From Desulfobulbaceae bacterium (GTDB taxonomy: Bacteria > Desulfobacterota > Desulfobulbia > Desulfobulbales > Desulfocapsaceae), in assembly GCA_030632405.1 (NCBI GenBank), contig DAOVUU010000002.1, positions 1-23,002 on the forward strand: 23,002 nucleotides of DNA, in the 5' to 3' direction. The notes beneath the pieces were generated by a model, which made no database searches, was not told the DNA's origin, and saw only the letters and a program-made list of their open reading frames with translations. The translations under genes and the position numbers were made by a program. Below, piece after piece: positions 7,176 through 15,422 of this stretch. How positions within the stretch are numbered: position 1 is the stretch's first letter; every line of letters begins with the position of its first letter.

Positions 7176-8966
7176 TTATTCCCACCAGGTCATAAGAAGT
7201 TCAAATGGGCTGTAATAGCGCGGCAGCTGAGCAGGAAAATGGAATTTATTATAGTAGCTTATCCTGTGACTATCCAGATACCAGTTTGGAACCAGATAAT
7301 ATCCATACCAGAGTACACGGTCAAGGGCTTTACATGCTGCAATTAATTGATTTTCATTTTCAGCATAGATAACCTTATCAACGAAATGATCCACTATTGG
7401 AGATTGGATTCCTGCATAATTTTTAGATCCCTCTATTGCGGCGACAGAAGAATGCCAGAAATTACGCTGCTCATTTCCAGGGGACTGGGACTGACCATAT
7501 GTGGTAACAATCATATCAAAATCAAAGGTCTTCAGCCGTTCTGTATACAAGGTAGGGTCAATCGTTCTATAACTGGCCTTTATTCCAAGTTTTCGTAAAT
7601 TTCTAACATACGAGGCCATTACCCTCTCAAATGATTGAGACACAAGAAGTATATTAAATTCAAATACTTTCCCCTGCTGATTCTTCAACACTCCATTTTC
7701 AATATTCCAGCCAGATCGCCTGAGGAGCTCTCTGGCTTTTTTCAGATGACTTCTGATATCATTTTTTCCTACCGTTGCCGGCGCTACAAGAGGTCGGCTA
7801 AACACTTCTTCAGGTATTTGTCCCCGGTACTGATTGAGATATTCCAACTCAAGTCCTGCAGGTAAACCTGTAGCAGCAAGATGGGAGTTGCTGAAAAAAG
7901 AATTAGTCCGGGTATACTGACCGTGAAAGAGTGCCTTGTTTATCCATTCGAAATCAAGAGCAAGCCCGAGAGCCTGACGTACCCTTGGGTCCCTAAAGAG
8001 ATCTCGCCGACCGTTCATCAGGAAACCTTGCATTCCTGCGTTATTTGAATGGTTAAAATTGTTTCTTTTAATTGTACCGGAACGGAACTTCGGCCCCGTC
8101 ATGTCCCTTGCCCACTGTTTGGCTATGTTAATCGAGATAAAATCAAACTCACCGGCTTTAAAAGCCTCAAGTGCAATTGTCTGGTCCTTGTAGTATTTAA
8201 TAACTATCTCATCAAAATTGAACATGCCCTTCCTTGAAGGAATGTCATTGGCCCAATATTCTGGATTTCTCTTATATGTTATTGTTTTTCCGGGGTTCAC
8301 GTGAGACACAATATATGGCCCGGACCCCAGTGGTGATGCCATACTGTTGTCATTTCGATTAACATCAAAACCTGTCTCCGCATAAAATTTCTTCGATAAA
8401 ATGCGCATCTGACTGGCTATGAGATGCAGCTCTCTATTTTTCCTGACAAAATTGAATTTTATTTTCCTCTCACCAATTTTTTCAGCTCCTGCTATGTCTT
8501 TATAGTAATAGGCAAAGAATGGGTGCACTTTATCACTTTTGAAAATATCCAGTGTAAAGGCAACATCATCAGGGGTCACCGGACTGCCGTCGGAAAATCT
8601 GGCGTTTTTGTGAAGGGTATACATTACGGACATTTTATCGTCTGCAAGCTTTATATCTTCAGCTAACAGACCATATTCCGAAAAGGGTTCATCTAAACTT
8701 GAAACTGCCAGCGATTCAAATACCAGCATTTCAAGGCCATAGGGTGCTTCCCCTTTACGGGTAAAAGGGTTCATCTTATCAAAACCACCTATCTGATGCA
8801 GAACCAGCTTTCCTCCCCTGGTTGCCTCAGGAGATGTGTAATCAAATTGTGTGAAATTCGGTGGATATTTCAAGGATCCGTCAATGGATATCCCATGTGC
8901 ACCGAATAGTAAAGTAGGTGAAAATATGAGAATAAACGAGAGTAAAATGATTTTTTTTGTTGGCAT
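7176..8966 (-). CDS. Periplasmic solute-binding protein, family 5 (YejA-like, peptide/microcin C type)
   Basis: A 596-aa secreted protein. Residues 1-22 look like a signal peptide: a KK pair, a hydrophobic stretch, and a likely cut after the FGA motif. There is no lipobox cysteine. The remainder fits the SBP_bac_5 family: GGKLVLHQIGGFDKMNPF near the mature N-terminus, the AEDIKLADDKMSVMYTLHKN block, DGSPVTPDDVAFTLD, LGSGPYIV, and a C-terminal half with RQALGLALDFEWINKALF. Length and motif order resemble E. coli YejA (about 600 aa), the binding protein of the YejABEF peptide/microcin C importer. No permease or ATPase genes flank it here: tsaE is downstream and a repeat plus leuC upstream. The ligand is therefore unknown. 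The start ATG 8966 has GGGAG 10 bases upstream. Confidence 0.88.
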   Translation of the reverse strand: MPTKKIILLSFILIFSPTLLFGAHGISIDGSLKYPPNFTQFDYTSPEATRGGKLVLHQIGGFDKMNPFTRKGEAPYGLEMLVFESLAVSSLDEPFSEYGLLAEDIKLADDKMSVMYTLHKNARFSDGSPVTPDDVAFTLDIFKSDKVHPFFAYYYKDIAGAEKIGERKIKFNFVRKNRELHLIASQMRILSKKFYAETGFDVNRNDNSMASPLGSGPYIVSHVNPGKTITYKRNPEYWANDIPSRKGMFNFDEIVIKYYKDQTIALEAFKAGEFDFISINIAKQWARDMTGPKFRSGTIKRNNFNHSNNAGMQGFLMNGRRDLFRDPRVRQALGLALDFEWINKALFHGQYTRTNSFFSNSHLAATGLPAGLELEYLNQYRGQIPEEVFSRPLVAPATVGKNDIRSHLKKARELLRRSGWNIENGVLKNQQGKVFEFNILLVSQSFERVMASYVRNLRKLGIKASYRTIDPTLYTERLKTFDFDMIVTTYGQSQSPGNEQRNFWHSSVAAIEGSKNYAGIQSPIVDHFVDKVIYAENENQLIAACKALDRVLWYGYYLVPNWYLDSHRISYYNKFHFPAQLPRYYSPFELLMTWWE

Positions 8967-9009
8967 ATAAACTGGACTCCCTGTCCTGTTTTTTTAATTT
9001 TTCATTCAT

Positions 9010-9206
9010 GATGGCGTAGTAAAAAATCCGATCCGGAGTCTCGCAGGCTCGCTTACCTGCTTCGTTGCAGGTTTTAATCAAAATCTCCGCAAATCATATG
9101 TATGACTGAGGGCCTGATTAAAACACTCCTCCTCGTATATTGAACGTCTCGAAGTCTACGTATGTTCCGTTATTTTTCTCGGTGTTTTCAAAAAAACGAT
9201 GCCATC
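9010..9206. repeat. Dispersed palindromic repeat, copy B (type 2)
   Basis: Starts GATGGCGTAGTAAAAAATCC at 9010 and ends with the imperfect inverted partner AAAAAAACGATGCCATC at 9206. It carries a 38-nt module (9031-9068) that is identical, in inverted orientation, to 18781-18818 in copy D. It lies in the 340-bp divergent gap between the yejA-like gene and leuC, 44 bp upstream of the former. The remainder of that gap (9207-9306) is the leuC leader. Confidence 0.85.
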
Positions 9207-9222
9207 ATTAGTAGCATAAAAG

Positions 9223-9252
9223 TTGGCAGGGGAGACAATTTTGTTGTATCAT
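9223..9252 (+). promoter_or_regulatory. Possible sigma70 promoter for leuC-leuD
   Basis: TTGGCA at 9223-9228 and TATCAT at 9247-9252 are separated by 18 bases. The pair lies just outside repeat copy B and about 55 bases before the leuC start. No attenuator or leader peptide rich in leucine codons is visible. This is a consensus match by eye only. Confidence 0.35.
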
Positions 9253-9306
9253 GCACAGCTTTTGATGATATAGAGACTCACATCCTTATACACCGGAGTT
9301 CACACG

Positions 9307-10593
9307 ATGGGAAAAACAATCGCCGAAAAAATATTCGAATCACATCTACGAGACAGACCATCCCCAGACAATATGATTCTAGATCTTGATGTAATTTTAT
9401 GCCATGAAATCACCACTCCGATCGCTATTTTAGATCTGATTGAAAAGAATATGGACAGAGTCTTCGACAGCACAAAGATCAAAGCTGTCATAGATCATGT
9501 TTCACCGGCGAAAGATTCCAAAACTGCCACCCAGGGTAAAATTATGAGAGAGTGGGCAAAACGGCATGATATAAGGGATTTTTTCGATATCGGCGCCAAC
9601 GGAGTCTGTCATGCACTTTTCCCCGAGAAGGGCTTTATTCGCCCTGGATATACTGTTATTATGGGCGATTCACACACCTGCACCCATGGTGCTTTTGGCG
9701 CCTTTGCAGCAGGTGTCGGGACAACAGACCTTGAAGTTGGCATATATAAAGGCGTCTGTTCCTTCAGAGCACCTGAGACTATGAAAATTAACATTTCAGG
9801 CGATTTAAAACCGGGTACTACCGCAAAAGATGTCATTCTTGCTATTATAAAAAGAATATCTGTCAGCGGTGCAACAGACAAAGTAATTGAGTTTTCAGGT
9901 CCGTTAGTTACTTCCTTTAACATGTCTTCCCGCATGACCCTCTGCAACATGGCTGTAGAAGCCGGTGCCACCTCTGGTATTTGTCTACCTGATCGAGTAA
10001 CAGCCGAATATTTATGGCCATTCATTCAATCAGATTACCCTGTAATTGACGCAGCCATTGAGGATTACAAAAAATGGCATTCAGATCCTGACGCGTTTTA
10101 CATTGATACTATTGACCTGGATTTTTCTGATTTGGAACCACAGGTGACCCACAGCTACAAACCAGACCAGGTCAAAGATATCAGTGAAATGACAGGGACT
10201 CACGTTGACCAGGTTTACATTGGCTCCTGTACAAATGGCAGGATTGAAGATCTCAGGTCTGCTGCTGCAATTCTTAAAGGAAAGAAAATCGCTGAGAGTG
10301 TGAGAGGTGTGGTAACCCCTGCAACCCCGTTAATCTATAATATGGCCCTTGACGAAGGAATCATCAAGACTTTCATGGATGCCGGTTTTTGTGTTTTGAA
10401 CCCGACCTGTGGGGCCTGTCTGGGAATGAGCTCAGGAGTGCTTGCTGAGGGGGAAGTTTGTGCATCAACTACAAACCGCAATTTCAATGGTAGAATGGGG
10501 AAAGGCGGTATGGTTCACCTGATGAGTCCCTCTTCAGCTGCCGCTACAGCGCTTACCGGCGTAATAACAGATCCCAGAGATTTCTTGAAGTAA
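9307..10593 (+). CDS. leuC: 3-isopropylmalate dehydratase large subunit (short LeuC/HacA type)
   Basis: Aconitase-superfamily large subunit, 428 aa, the short form also seen in archaea and many anaerobes. The enzyme isomerises 2- to 3-isopropylmalate in leucine synthesis. The [4Fe-4S] ligands are C308 (GSCTNG), C368 and C371 (PTCGACLG). GDSHTCTHGAFGAFAAGVGTTD at about 120-141 and the terminal RNFNGRMG block are classic. GGAG lies 8 bases upstream of ATG 9307. leuD follows at 18 bp. Close relatives in this subfamily act on homocitrate or methylmalate-type substrates, and no leuA or leuB is nearby, so leucine synthesis is the most likely but not the only reading. Confidence 0.9.
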   Translation: MGKTIAEKIFESHLRDRPSPDNMILDLDVILCHEITTPIAILDLIEKNMDRVFDSTKIKAVIDHVSPAKDSKTATQGKIMREWAKRHDIRDFFDIGANGVCHALFPEKGFIRPGYTVIMGDSHTCTHGAFGAFAAGVGTTDLEVGIYKGVCSFRAPETMKINISGDLKPGTTAKDVILAIIKRISVSGATDKVIEFSGPLVTSFNMSSRMTLCNMAVEAGATSGICLPDRVTAEYLWPFIQSDYPVIDAAIEDYKKWHSDPDAFYIDTIDLDFSDLEPQVTHSYKPDQVKDISEMTGTHVDQVYIGSCTNGRIEDLRSAAAILKGKKIAESVRGVVTPATPLIYNMALDEGIIKTFMDAGFCVLNPTCGACLGMSSGVLAEGEVCASTTNRNFNGRMGKGGMVHLMSPSSAAATALTGVITDPRDFLK

Positions 10594-10611
10594 ATATAAT
10601 GAGGTTATAAA

Positions 10612-11148
10612 ATGAAAAAATTTGGCGGTCCTGCAATTTTCCTGGACAAAGACAATATAAATACAGATGAAATAATTCCCGCAAAATATTTGACAGAGAT
10701 CTCAAAAACCGCCTTAAAAGCACATCTACTGGAAGATCTTTTCCTTGGTGGTATGAGATTTGATCACCATTCCCGAAAGATGCAGGATGCTCAAGTAGTT
10801 GTCACACGGTCAAATTTCGGCTGCGGCTCATCAAGAGAACATGCAGTATGGGCTCTGGAAGCTAACGATATCAACGTCGTCATAGCAGAGAGTTTTGCCA
10901 GGATATTCAGGCAAAATATGTTTAATTGTGGAATACTGGCGATTGAACTCAAGAAAGAACAAATTGATGAGCTGTTTGACATGGAAGGAAATATAGCACT
11001 TTCCATCAATCTCGAGAATTACACCCTCGACGCTGCCTCGGATCTGGCCTCGCAAAACAGTCTCACAGTTCAGTTCAGTTTGAATGAGTTTGACAAAAAG
11101 CTCGTTTCTGAAGGTGGATGGTTAGCCTACGCTGATTCCAAATATTAA
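10612..11148 (+). CDS. leuD: 3-isopropylmalate dehydratase small subunit
   Basis: A 178-aa swivelling-domain subunit that pairs with the preceding LeuC. NTDEIIPAKYLTEI near the N-terminus holds the substrate-contacting loop; the triad after YL is TEI, not the RTT/VTT-like forms I would quote for well-studied enzymes. SNFGCGSSREHA is the family signature. It starts 18 bp after leuC with a GAGG ribosome site. It converges on the dnaJ-like gene with a 42-bp gap in which I see no convincing terminator. Confidence 0.92.
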   Translation: MKKFGGPAIFLDKDNINTDEIIPAKYLTEISKTALKAHLLEDLFLGGMRFDHHSRKMQDAQVVVTRSNFGCGSSREHAVWALEANDINVVIAESFARIFRQNMFNCGILAIELKKEQIDELFDMEGNIALSINLENYTLDAASDLASQNSLTVQFSLNEFDKKLVSEGGWLAYADSKY

Positions 11149-11190
11149 TGGGAATAGGAATGGTTGAAAACACTGATTTTGCAAGGTACC

Positions 11191-12129
11191 CTAAAGATTA
11201 CAGTCTCTCAACTGTTCTACAATTTTCTTCTGTTCATCGGTTAATTCTTTTGGAACCTCTACGCCCAATTTGACATACAGATTTCCACGGTCTCCCATGG
11301 GACCAGTCGGCAATCCATAGCCCTTAATTCTTAAGCGTGACTCGTGCACTGTCCCAGGTGCTACTTTGACCATGAATTTTTTCCCTTCAAGAGTCTCTAT
11401 TTCAACTTTTGTTCCAAGACAAGCTTCACTGAAACTGATGAATTTTTCAACTACCAGATCATCGGTTTCACGAGAAAATTTATTATCTGGCTCTATCTCA
11501 ACTTTTAAATAGAGGTCCCCTGCCGGGCCACCATCTGGCGATCCTCCTCCTTGTCCCTTCAGGCGCAGCTTTTTCCCCTGCTCAATACCCTTTGGTATCT
11601 TTACAGATACATTATGGGACTCTCCGTTTCTGCGAAGAGTAATTGTACGCTCTGCACCATTCAACACCTCACTGAGAGTGACAGAAATCTGATATGTCAT
11701 GTCCTGGCCCTTCGTAGCACTGGGCCGACATCCACCGCCACCGCAGCCACCAGATTGGCCTTGACTGAAAAACGAACCGAATGGACTGGCACCACCATTT
11801 CCACCCATACCAGACCTGACAGAAGCAGAACCTCTCCTTGAATCAAAATCAAATTGCCTAAAGATATCATTCAGATCAAAATTTCTGAATATATCTTCCT
11901 GTGAGTATTGCTGACGAAACTGAGTGGAACCAAAACGATCATACTGCTGCTTTTTCTCCGAATCAGACAGAACGGCGTAAGCTTCACTGATCTCTTTAAA
12001 TTTCGCCTCAGATGCCTTATCGCCCTTATTTTTATCCGGGTGATACTTCAACGCAAGCTTCCGGTACGATTTTTTGATTTCTGCCGGAGTTGTTTGCTTA
12101 TCAACCCCTAGCACTTTATAATAGTCCAT
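11191..12129 (-). CDS. DnaJ-family co-chaperone, CbpA-like (J domain + C-terminal domains, no zinc finger)
   Basis: A 312-aa class II J-protein that would stimulate the ATPase of DnaK. The J domain spans residues 1-70 with HPD at 30-32. A linker rich in F, G and S follows (about 70-140), then two beta-rich client-binding domains (about 145-305). The four-repeat CxxCxGxG zinc finger of true DnaJ is absent. The linker holds an odd GGCGGGGC run with two cysteines (C-x4-C) of unknown meaning. No dnaK or grpE lies nearby. No Shine-Dalgarno sequence is seen at ATG 12129, but a good promoter lies about 80 bp upstream. Confidence 0.93.
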   Translation of the reverse strand: MDYYKVLGVDKQTTPAEIKKSYRKLALKYHPDKNKGDKASEAKFKEISEAYAVLSDSEKKQQYDRFGSTQFRQQYSQEDIFRNFDLNDIFRQFDFDSRRGSASVRSGMGGNGGASPFGSFFSQGQSGGCGGGGCRPSATKGQDMTYQISVTLSEVLNGAERTITLRRNGESHNVSVKIPKGIEQGKKLRLKGQGGGSPDGGPAGDLYLKVEIEPDNKFSRETDDLVVEKFISFSEACLGTKVEIETLEGKKFMVKVAPGTVHESRLRIKGYGLPTGPMGDRGNLYVKLGVEVPKELTDEQKKIVEQLRDCNL

Positions 12130-12208
12130 GATACAATATTAAATAAATTTGTTTAACTCTTCCAAAAGTATAACTGTTGTTTTTTTCCTATTGTCTTTTT
12201 CTGTACCA

Positions 12209-12237
12209 ACAATATGAACGCTTGGATCCAACGTCAA
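12209..12237 (-). promoter_or_regulatory. Probable sigma70 promoter for the dnaJ-like gene
   Basis: On the minus strand, TTGACG (12232-12237) and TATTGT (12209-12214) are separated by exactly 17 bases, about 80 bp upstream of the start codon. It does not look like a sigma32 heat-shock promoter. This is a consensus match by eye. Confidence 0.5.
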
Positions 12238-12482
12238 CTTTCTTTTGCAATGACAGGTGCCTGAAATCAAAAAAGGGCACTTAAAGGTCACCAGATTAAA
12301 CTGGGTTCCTTTCAGTACCCTATTGCAAACTCTCCCGACAGGAAGATTCGCAGTATTTTATTAATATTTTTACATTTGATTTGTATAAAAGTTACTCTTG
12401 AACCCGTTTTAGATGCTTTGCAGTTCTCTAACCGGACAACACCGATTTCAAATTGAGTTACTTTGTAGCTGTCGCAATATTT
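12238..12482. other. Intergenic stretch with no recognised gene
   Basis: Together with the promoter region and repeat copy C this makes up the 413-bp gap between the dnaJ-like gene and ssb. I find no open reading frame with a ribosome site, no RNA motif I recognise and no clear terminator. It could hold the 3' untranslated region of ssb. Confidence 0.5.
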
Positions 12483-12539
12483 GATGGCGTCGTAAAAAGT
12501 CCGATCTACTGCGTTGTAGATTTTTTTACGAGTTTATCA
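12483..12539. repeat. Dispersed palindromic repeat, copy C (short type 1)
   Basis: A 57-bp version that begins GATGGCGTCGTAAAAAGTCC and ends ACGAGTTTATCA. Bases 12478-12519 are identical to the left end of copy A, after which it jumps straight to the other end, as if the hairpin centre had been deleted. It stops 3 bp before the ssb stop codon. Confidence 0.85.
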
Positions 12540-12542
12540 TAT

Positions 12543-12977
12543 TTAAAAAGGCACATCTTCTCCGGTACTGTTGCCCCCCCCCGTGGAACCGAATGATTCC
12601 GGTTCAGAAGGCATAGGAGGCTCTTCATATCCACCTCCTTCCTTGTCCCCTCCCCTTGGAGAAAGACTTTGCAAGGTCTGACTTACTATTTCGGTTGTAT
12701 AACGATCATTTCCTGTCTGGTCCTGCCACTTGCGAGTCTGAAGTCGACCCTCCACATATACTTTCATGCCTTTTGAAAGATAATTGCCGCAAAACTCGGC
12801 GCTCTGTGCCCACACAATTACACGATGCCATTCTGTCTCATCCTGCTGATTGCCATCCCTGTCTTTCCAGCGCCTGTTTGTTGCTACACTTAAAGTTGCA
12901 ACCGCGGTTCCACTTTGTGTATACCGAAGCTCCGGATCGGAACCCAAATTCCCAACGAGTATTACTTTATTAATCAT
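12543..12977 (-). CDS. ssb: Single-stranded DNA-binding protein
   Basis: A 144-aa SSB that binds single-stranded DNA at forks and repair sites. The OB fold occupies about residues 1-105 (MINKVILVGNLGSDPELRYT, EWHRVIVW, VYVEGRLQTRKWQD). A glycine/proline-rich linker follows, ending in the acidic tip EDVPF that recruits partner proteins. An upstream in-frame TTG at 12983 exists, but AGGAG 8 bases before ATG 12977 favours MINKV as the start. The linker is encoded partly by a run of nine G (12574-12582), ten codons before the stop; slippage there would remove the tip. Confidence 0.95.
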   Translation of the reverse strand: MINKVILVGNLGSDPELRYTQSGTAVATLSVATNRRWKDRDGNQQDETEWHRVIVWAQSAEFCGNYLSKGMKVYVEGRLQTRKWQDQTGNDRYTTEIVSQTLQSLSPRGGDKEGGGYEEPPMPSEPESFGSTGGGNSTGEDVPF

Positions 12978-13113
12978 GAACAAATCTCCTGAGTAGTAGA
13001 AAAAAAGCTATATCTCTGATTAGAGTCTGTAAATATACGATAGATGCAATAAAGAACAACTATAAAATTTCAACCACCTCAACCGTGAAGATGAAACCTT
13101 AGAAAAAACAGCT

Positions 13114-14244
13114 TCACTTTAAATACTCCATCTTTGCTGCCTTATCGAGCATAGATGGAATTCCTCCTTTTTCACCAGGGGCAAATCCCATAACTTCCTC
13201 CCAGATTTCGTCACTCTCCATACAAAAATAAACACAAGTTTTTTCAGATATTTTTGTTCTAAAAAGATCATAAATAAAGGTATACAATTTCACTCTGTTG
13301 GGTCTGAAATACCGGGCTTTATTATCAAGTCCTTCAATGAACTCCTGATAATAAATCCTTGAATGAGGGAATCGCTGAATGCCTATTTCCTTCAAACTCG
13401 GGATAAAACGTAATGCCCCGAGAGAAATCCAGACAATAGACTCAGCCGGAATCTCCTGGAAAAGTCGCTCGATAGTTTCTGTATACCCTTCCTTCCAGCA
13501 TGGATGATCAATTATTGGATCGAAGTGAAAAGCTAATTTATATCCCAATTTCGCACAATATCTGGCAGCAGCGAGACGTTCATCGAGGGTTGCCGAACGA
13601 ATTTCTTCTTTTTTCATAATGATGGGACTGTTAAGGGACCATGCAACTATTGTCCTGCCATTATGTTCAAGGCCCGCAAGGTTTCCAACAACTCCGCTCT
13701 TGGTTTTCAGTTCGAGAACTGCATTTTCCTGTTTACCAATATAGTTAACCAGCATCCGACTCAGCCCTGTCAATCTATCAATGGCAAGAGAATCAGTGAA
13801 TTCACCGGTTCCTATGCGAAAAAACCGTCTTGAATCAGTATGCAGGCTGTCATCGAGCTCTTTGAAAAGTTTTTGGTAATTGACATAAAAAGTCAACCAG
13901 GGAGCATTGAGATATGCCTGTAAAATACAATAGACACAGTCCATGGGACAATTCATTCCGGTATTTAAGACCTGGTAATCGCAGCATTGATAATCTCGAG
14001 TACCAGGACATGGCTTAAAAAAATGGCCTCTGTTATTACAGAGAAAAAGTTGTCGTTTGCCGGCTGTAAGATTGTTTACATAGTCCTTATCCAGATCATT
14101 AGGCTTCCCTCTGTCCGGGACAAGTGTGTATGGCAAATTGGCTCTACTAAGTATTTCTCTGGTATAAGGCAGATCAATACACGATTCTTCAACATAAATT
14201 TTATCAATAAAAATTGATGGATCTTTCCATGAATTCTCACCCAC
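13114..14244 (-). CDS. SplB-like radical SAM protein (spore photoproduct lyase family)
   Basis: A 376-aa protein with the radical SAM cluster motif C-x3-C-x2-C at C99, C103 and C106 (MNCPMDCVYC), preceded by a cysteine-containing FKPCPGTRDYQCCDYQ segment. The fold order matches spore photoproduct lyase, which repairs 5-thyminyl-dihydrothymine. The segment that in Bacillus SplB carries the H-atom donor Cys141 reads GTGEFTDSLAID here, with no cysteine. Together with the Gram-negative context, this suggests a related repair or other radical reaction, not true spore repair. The start is GTG at 14244, supported by AAGGAG 7 bases upstream. The glycosyltransferase gene lies 104 bp upstream on the same strand and ssb follows. 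Confidence 0.85.
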   Translation of the reverse strand: MGENSWKDPSIFIDKIYVEESCIDLPYTREILSRANLPYTLVPDRGKPNDLDKDYVNNLTAGKRQLFLCNNRGHFFKPCPGTRDYQCCDYQVLNTGMNCPMDCVYCILQAYLNAPWLTFYVNYQKLFKELDDSLHTDSRRFFRIGTGEFTDSLAIDRLTGLSRMLVNYIGKQENAVLELKTKSGVVGNLAGLEHNGRTIVAWSLNSPIIMKKEEIRSATLDERLAAARYCAKLGYKLAFHFDPIIDHPCWKEGYTETIERLFQEIPAESIVWISLGALRFIPSLKEIGIQRFPHSRIYYQEFIEGLDNKARYFRPNRVKLYTFIYDLFRTKISEKTCVYFCMESDEIWEEVMGFAPGEKGGIPSMLDKAAKMEYLK

Positions 14245-14348
14245 TCTTTTTCTCCTTACTCCTGAAATCCCGTGTTAAAAAAAGGCAATAACCTCATGCT
14301 CATTCTGTCAAACCACGATTGAAAGATCATAGAGGAGGATTAACTCGG

Positions 14349-15281
14349 TTACTTATTTTTCCTGACAGCCCTCAGCCTGTTAAACTCAGCAGGTACTGGC
14401 ATCGCTCGCTTGGTGGTCAAATGCCCTTTTTCACAAAATGTTTTATACAACTCGGCAAGCTCAAGATAATATTCACCGGTCTCATTCTTACCATGTTTGA
14501 TACACCCCCTTCCAAAAACAGTGCACTTTTTTCCAAGCTCATCTACGGCCAGCAGACACTGTTCCTCGCTAAGGGTTTTTGAATCAATTATGTTTTTTAT
14601 TGCATAAATACGCATGCGATCCATTCCCAGTCTAAAAATCCAGGAAATCTGATCTTCCCTGCCCCCCTCCTTAACGGTCAGAGGTGTATCAATGAGAAGA
14701 AAAGGGAATTTACAGCTCACACGCAGCCAGAAATCGTAATCTTCACAGCAATGCAACGATTCGTCAAACAGGCCAACTTTTTGAAAAAGAGCTTTTTTCA
14801 CCATAACGGTTGACATACCGACAGCGCAAAGCTGTAGGCAGTGATCAAAAATATTGCCTTGTCTTGGAATATGTTTTTTCTTCTGATTGAGATGCACTCC
14901 TCTTCGTAACCATTTTTCCTTTGTATGACTAATCATATACTCCGGGTTTTCTACAAAAACCTTATATTGCAATTCAATTTTTCTCTTATGCCAGTGATCG
15001 TCGGAGTCGAGAAAGGCGATATATTCGTTTGCCGCACATTTAATACCAGCGTTACGGGCCGCCGCAGGGCCTGCACTACCTTGTCGTATCACCTTAAGGA
15101 CTATTTTCCCACTGCACAATAATTCATTGAGAAAACATAGGGTAGAGTCAGTTGACCCGTCGTCGACCACGATGATTTCAGAACATTGTAATGTCTGTTT
15201 TACAACGGACCTGAGTGCTCGTTTGAGAAGTTCCACGCGATTAAAAGTCGGAATAACAACTGATATAGGATAGGAATTCAT
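14349..15281 (-). CDS. Family 2 glycosyltransferase
   Basis: A 310-aa cytoplasmic GT-A fold enzyme. The N-terminal ISVVIPTFNRVELLKRALRS block, VVDDGSTDST (about 38-47), GPAAARNAGI and the metal-binding FLDSDDHW (D92-D95) are diagnostic of GT2. An EDYDFWLR segment further on supplies the usual acidic acceptor-site residues. It probably adds a sugar to a surface polysaccharide or lipid core; donor and acceptor cannot be told from the sequence. There are no membrane helices. It is divergent from rng across 141 bp. No good ribosome site is visible at ATG 15281. Confidence 0.9.
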   Translation of the reverse strand: MNSYPISVVIPTFNRVELLKRALRSVVKQTLQCSEIIVVDDGSTDSTLCFLNELLCSGKIVLKVIRQGSAGPAAARNAGIKCAANEYIAFLDSDDHWHKRKIELQYKVFVENPEYMISHTKEKWLRRGVHLNQKKKHIPRQGNIFDHCLQLCAVGMSTVMVKKALFQKVGLFDESLHCCEDYDFWLRVSCKFPFLLIDTPLTVKEGGREDQISWIFRLGMDRMRIYAIKNIIDSKTLSEEQCLLAVDELGKKCTVFGRGCIKHGKNETGEYYLELAELYKTFCEKGHLTTKRAMPVPAEFNRLRAVRKNK

Positions 15282-15326
15282 GGGGAGACTTTGTGTTTAC
15301 GGATAACATAAAAATATTATAAATAT

Positions 15327-15355
15327 GGCATTATCCCCTAAAAATACTGTATACT
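15327..15355 (+). promoter_or_regulatory. Possible promoter for rng
   Basis: TATACT at 15350-15355 is a good -10 box. The hexamer 17 bases upstream (GGCATT, 15327-15332) is a poor -35. The site lies about 68 bases before the rng start in the divergent gap with the glycosyltransferase gene. Confidence 0.35.
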
Positions 15356-15422
15356 GACATACTCAAATAACATACCCCTTCCTTACCAGGAAGTCTAAAT
15401 ATTAGATTATTACGGTTTTACA

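Noticed and set aside
9609..10025. 138-codon minus-strand open frame inside leuC
   Set aside because: Antisense shadow of a clearly conserved enzyme.
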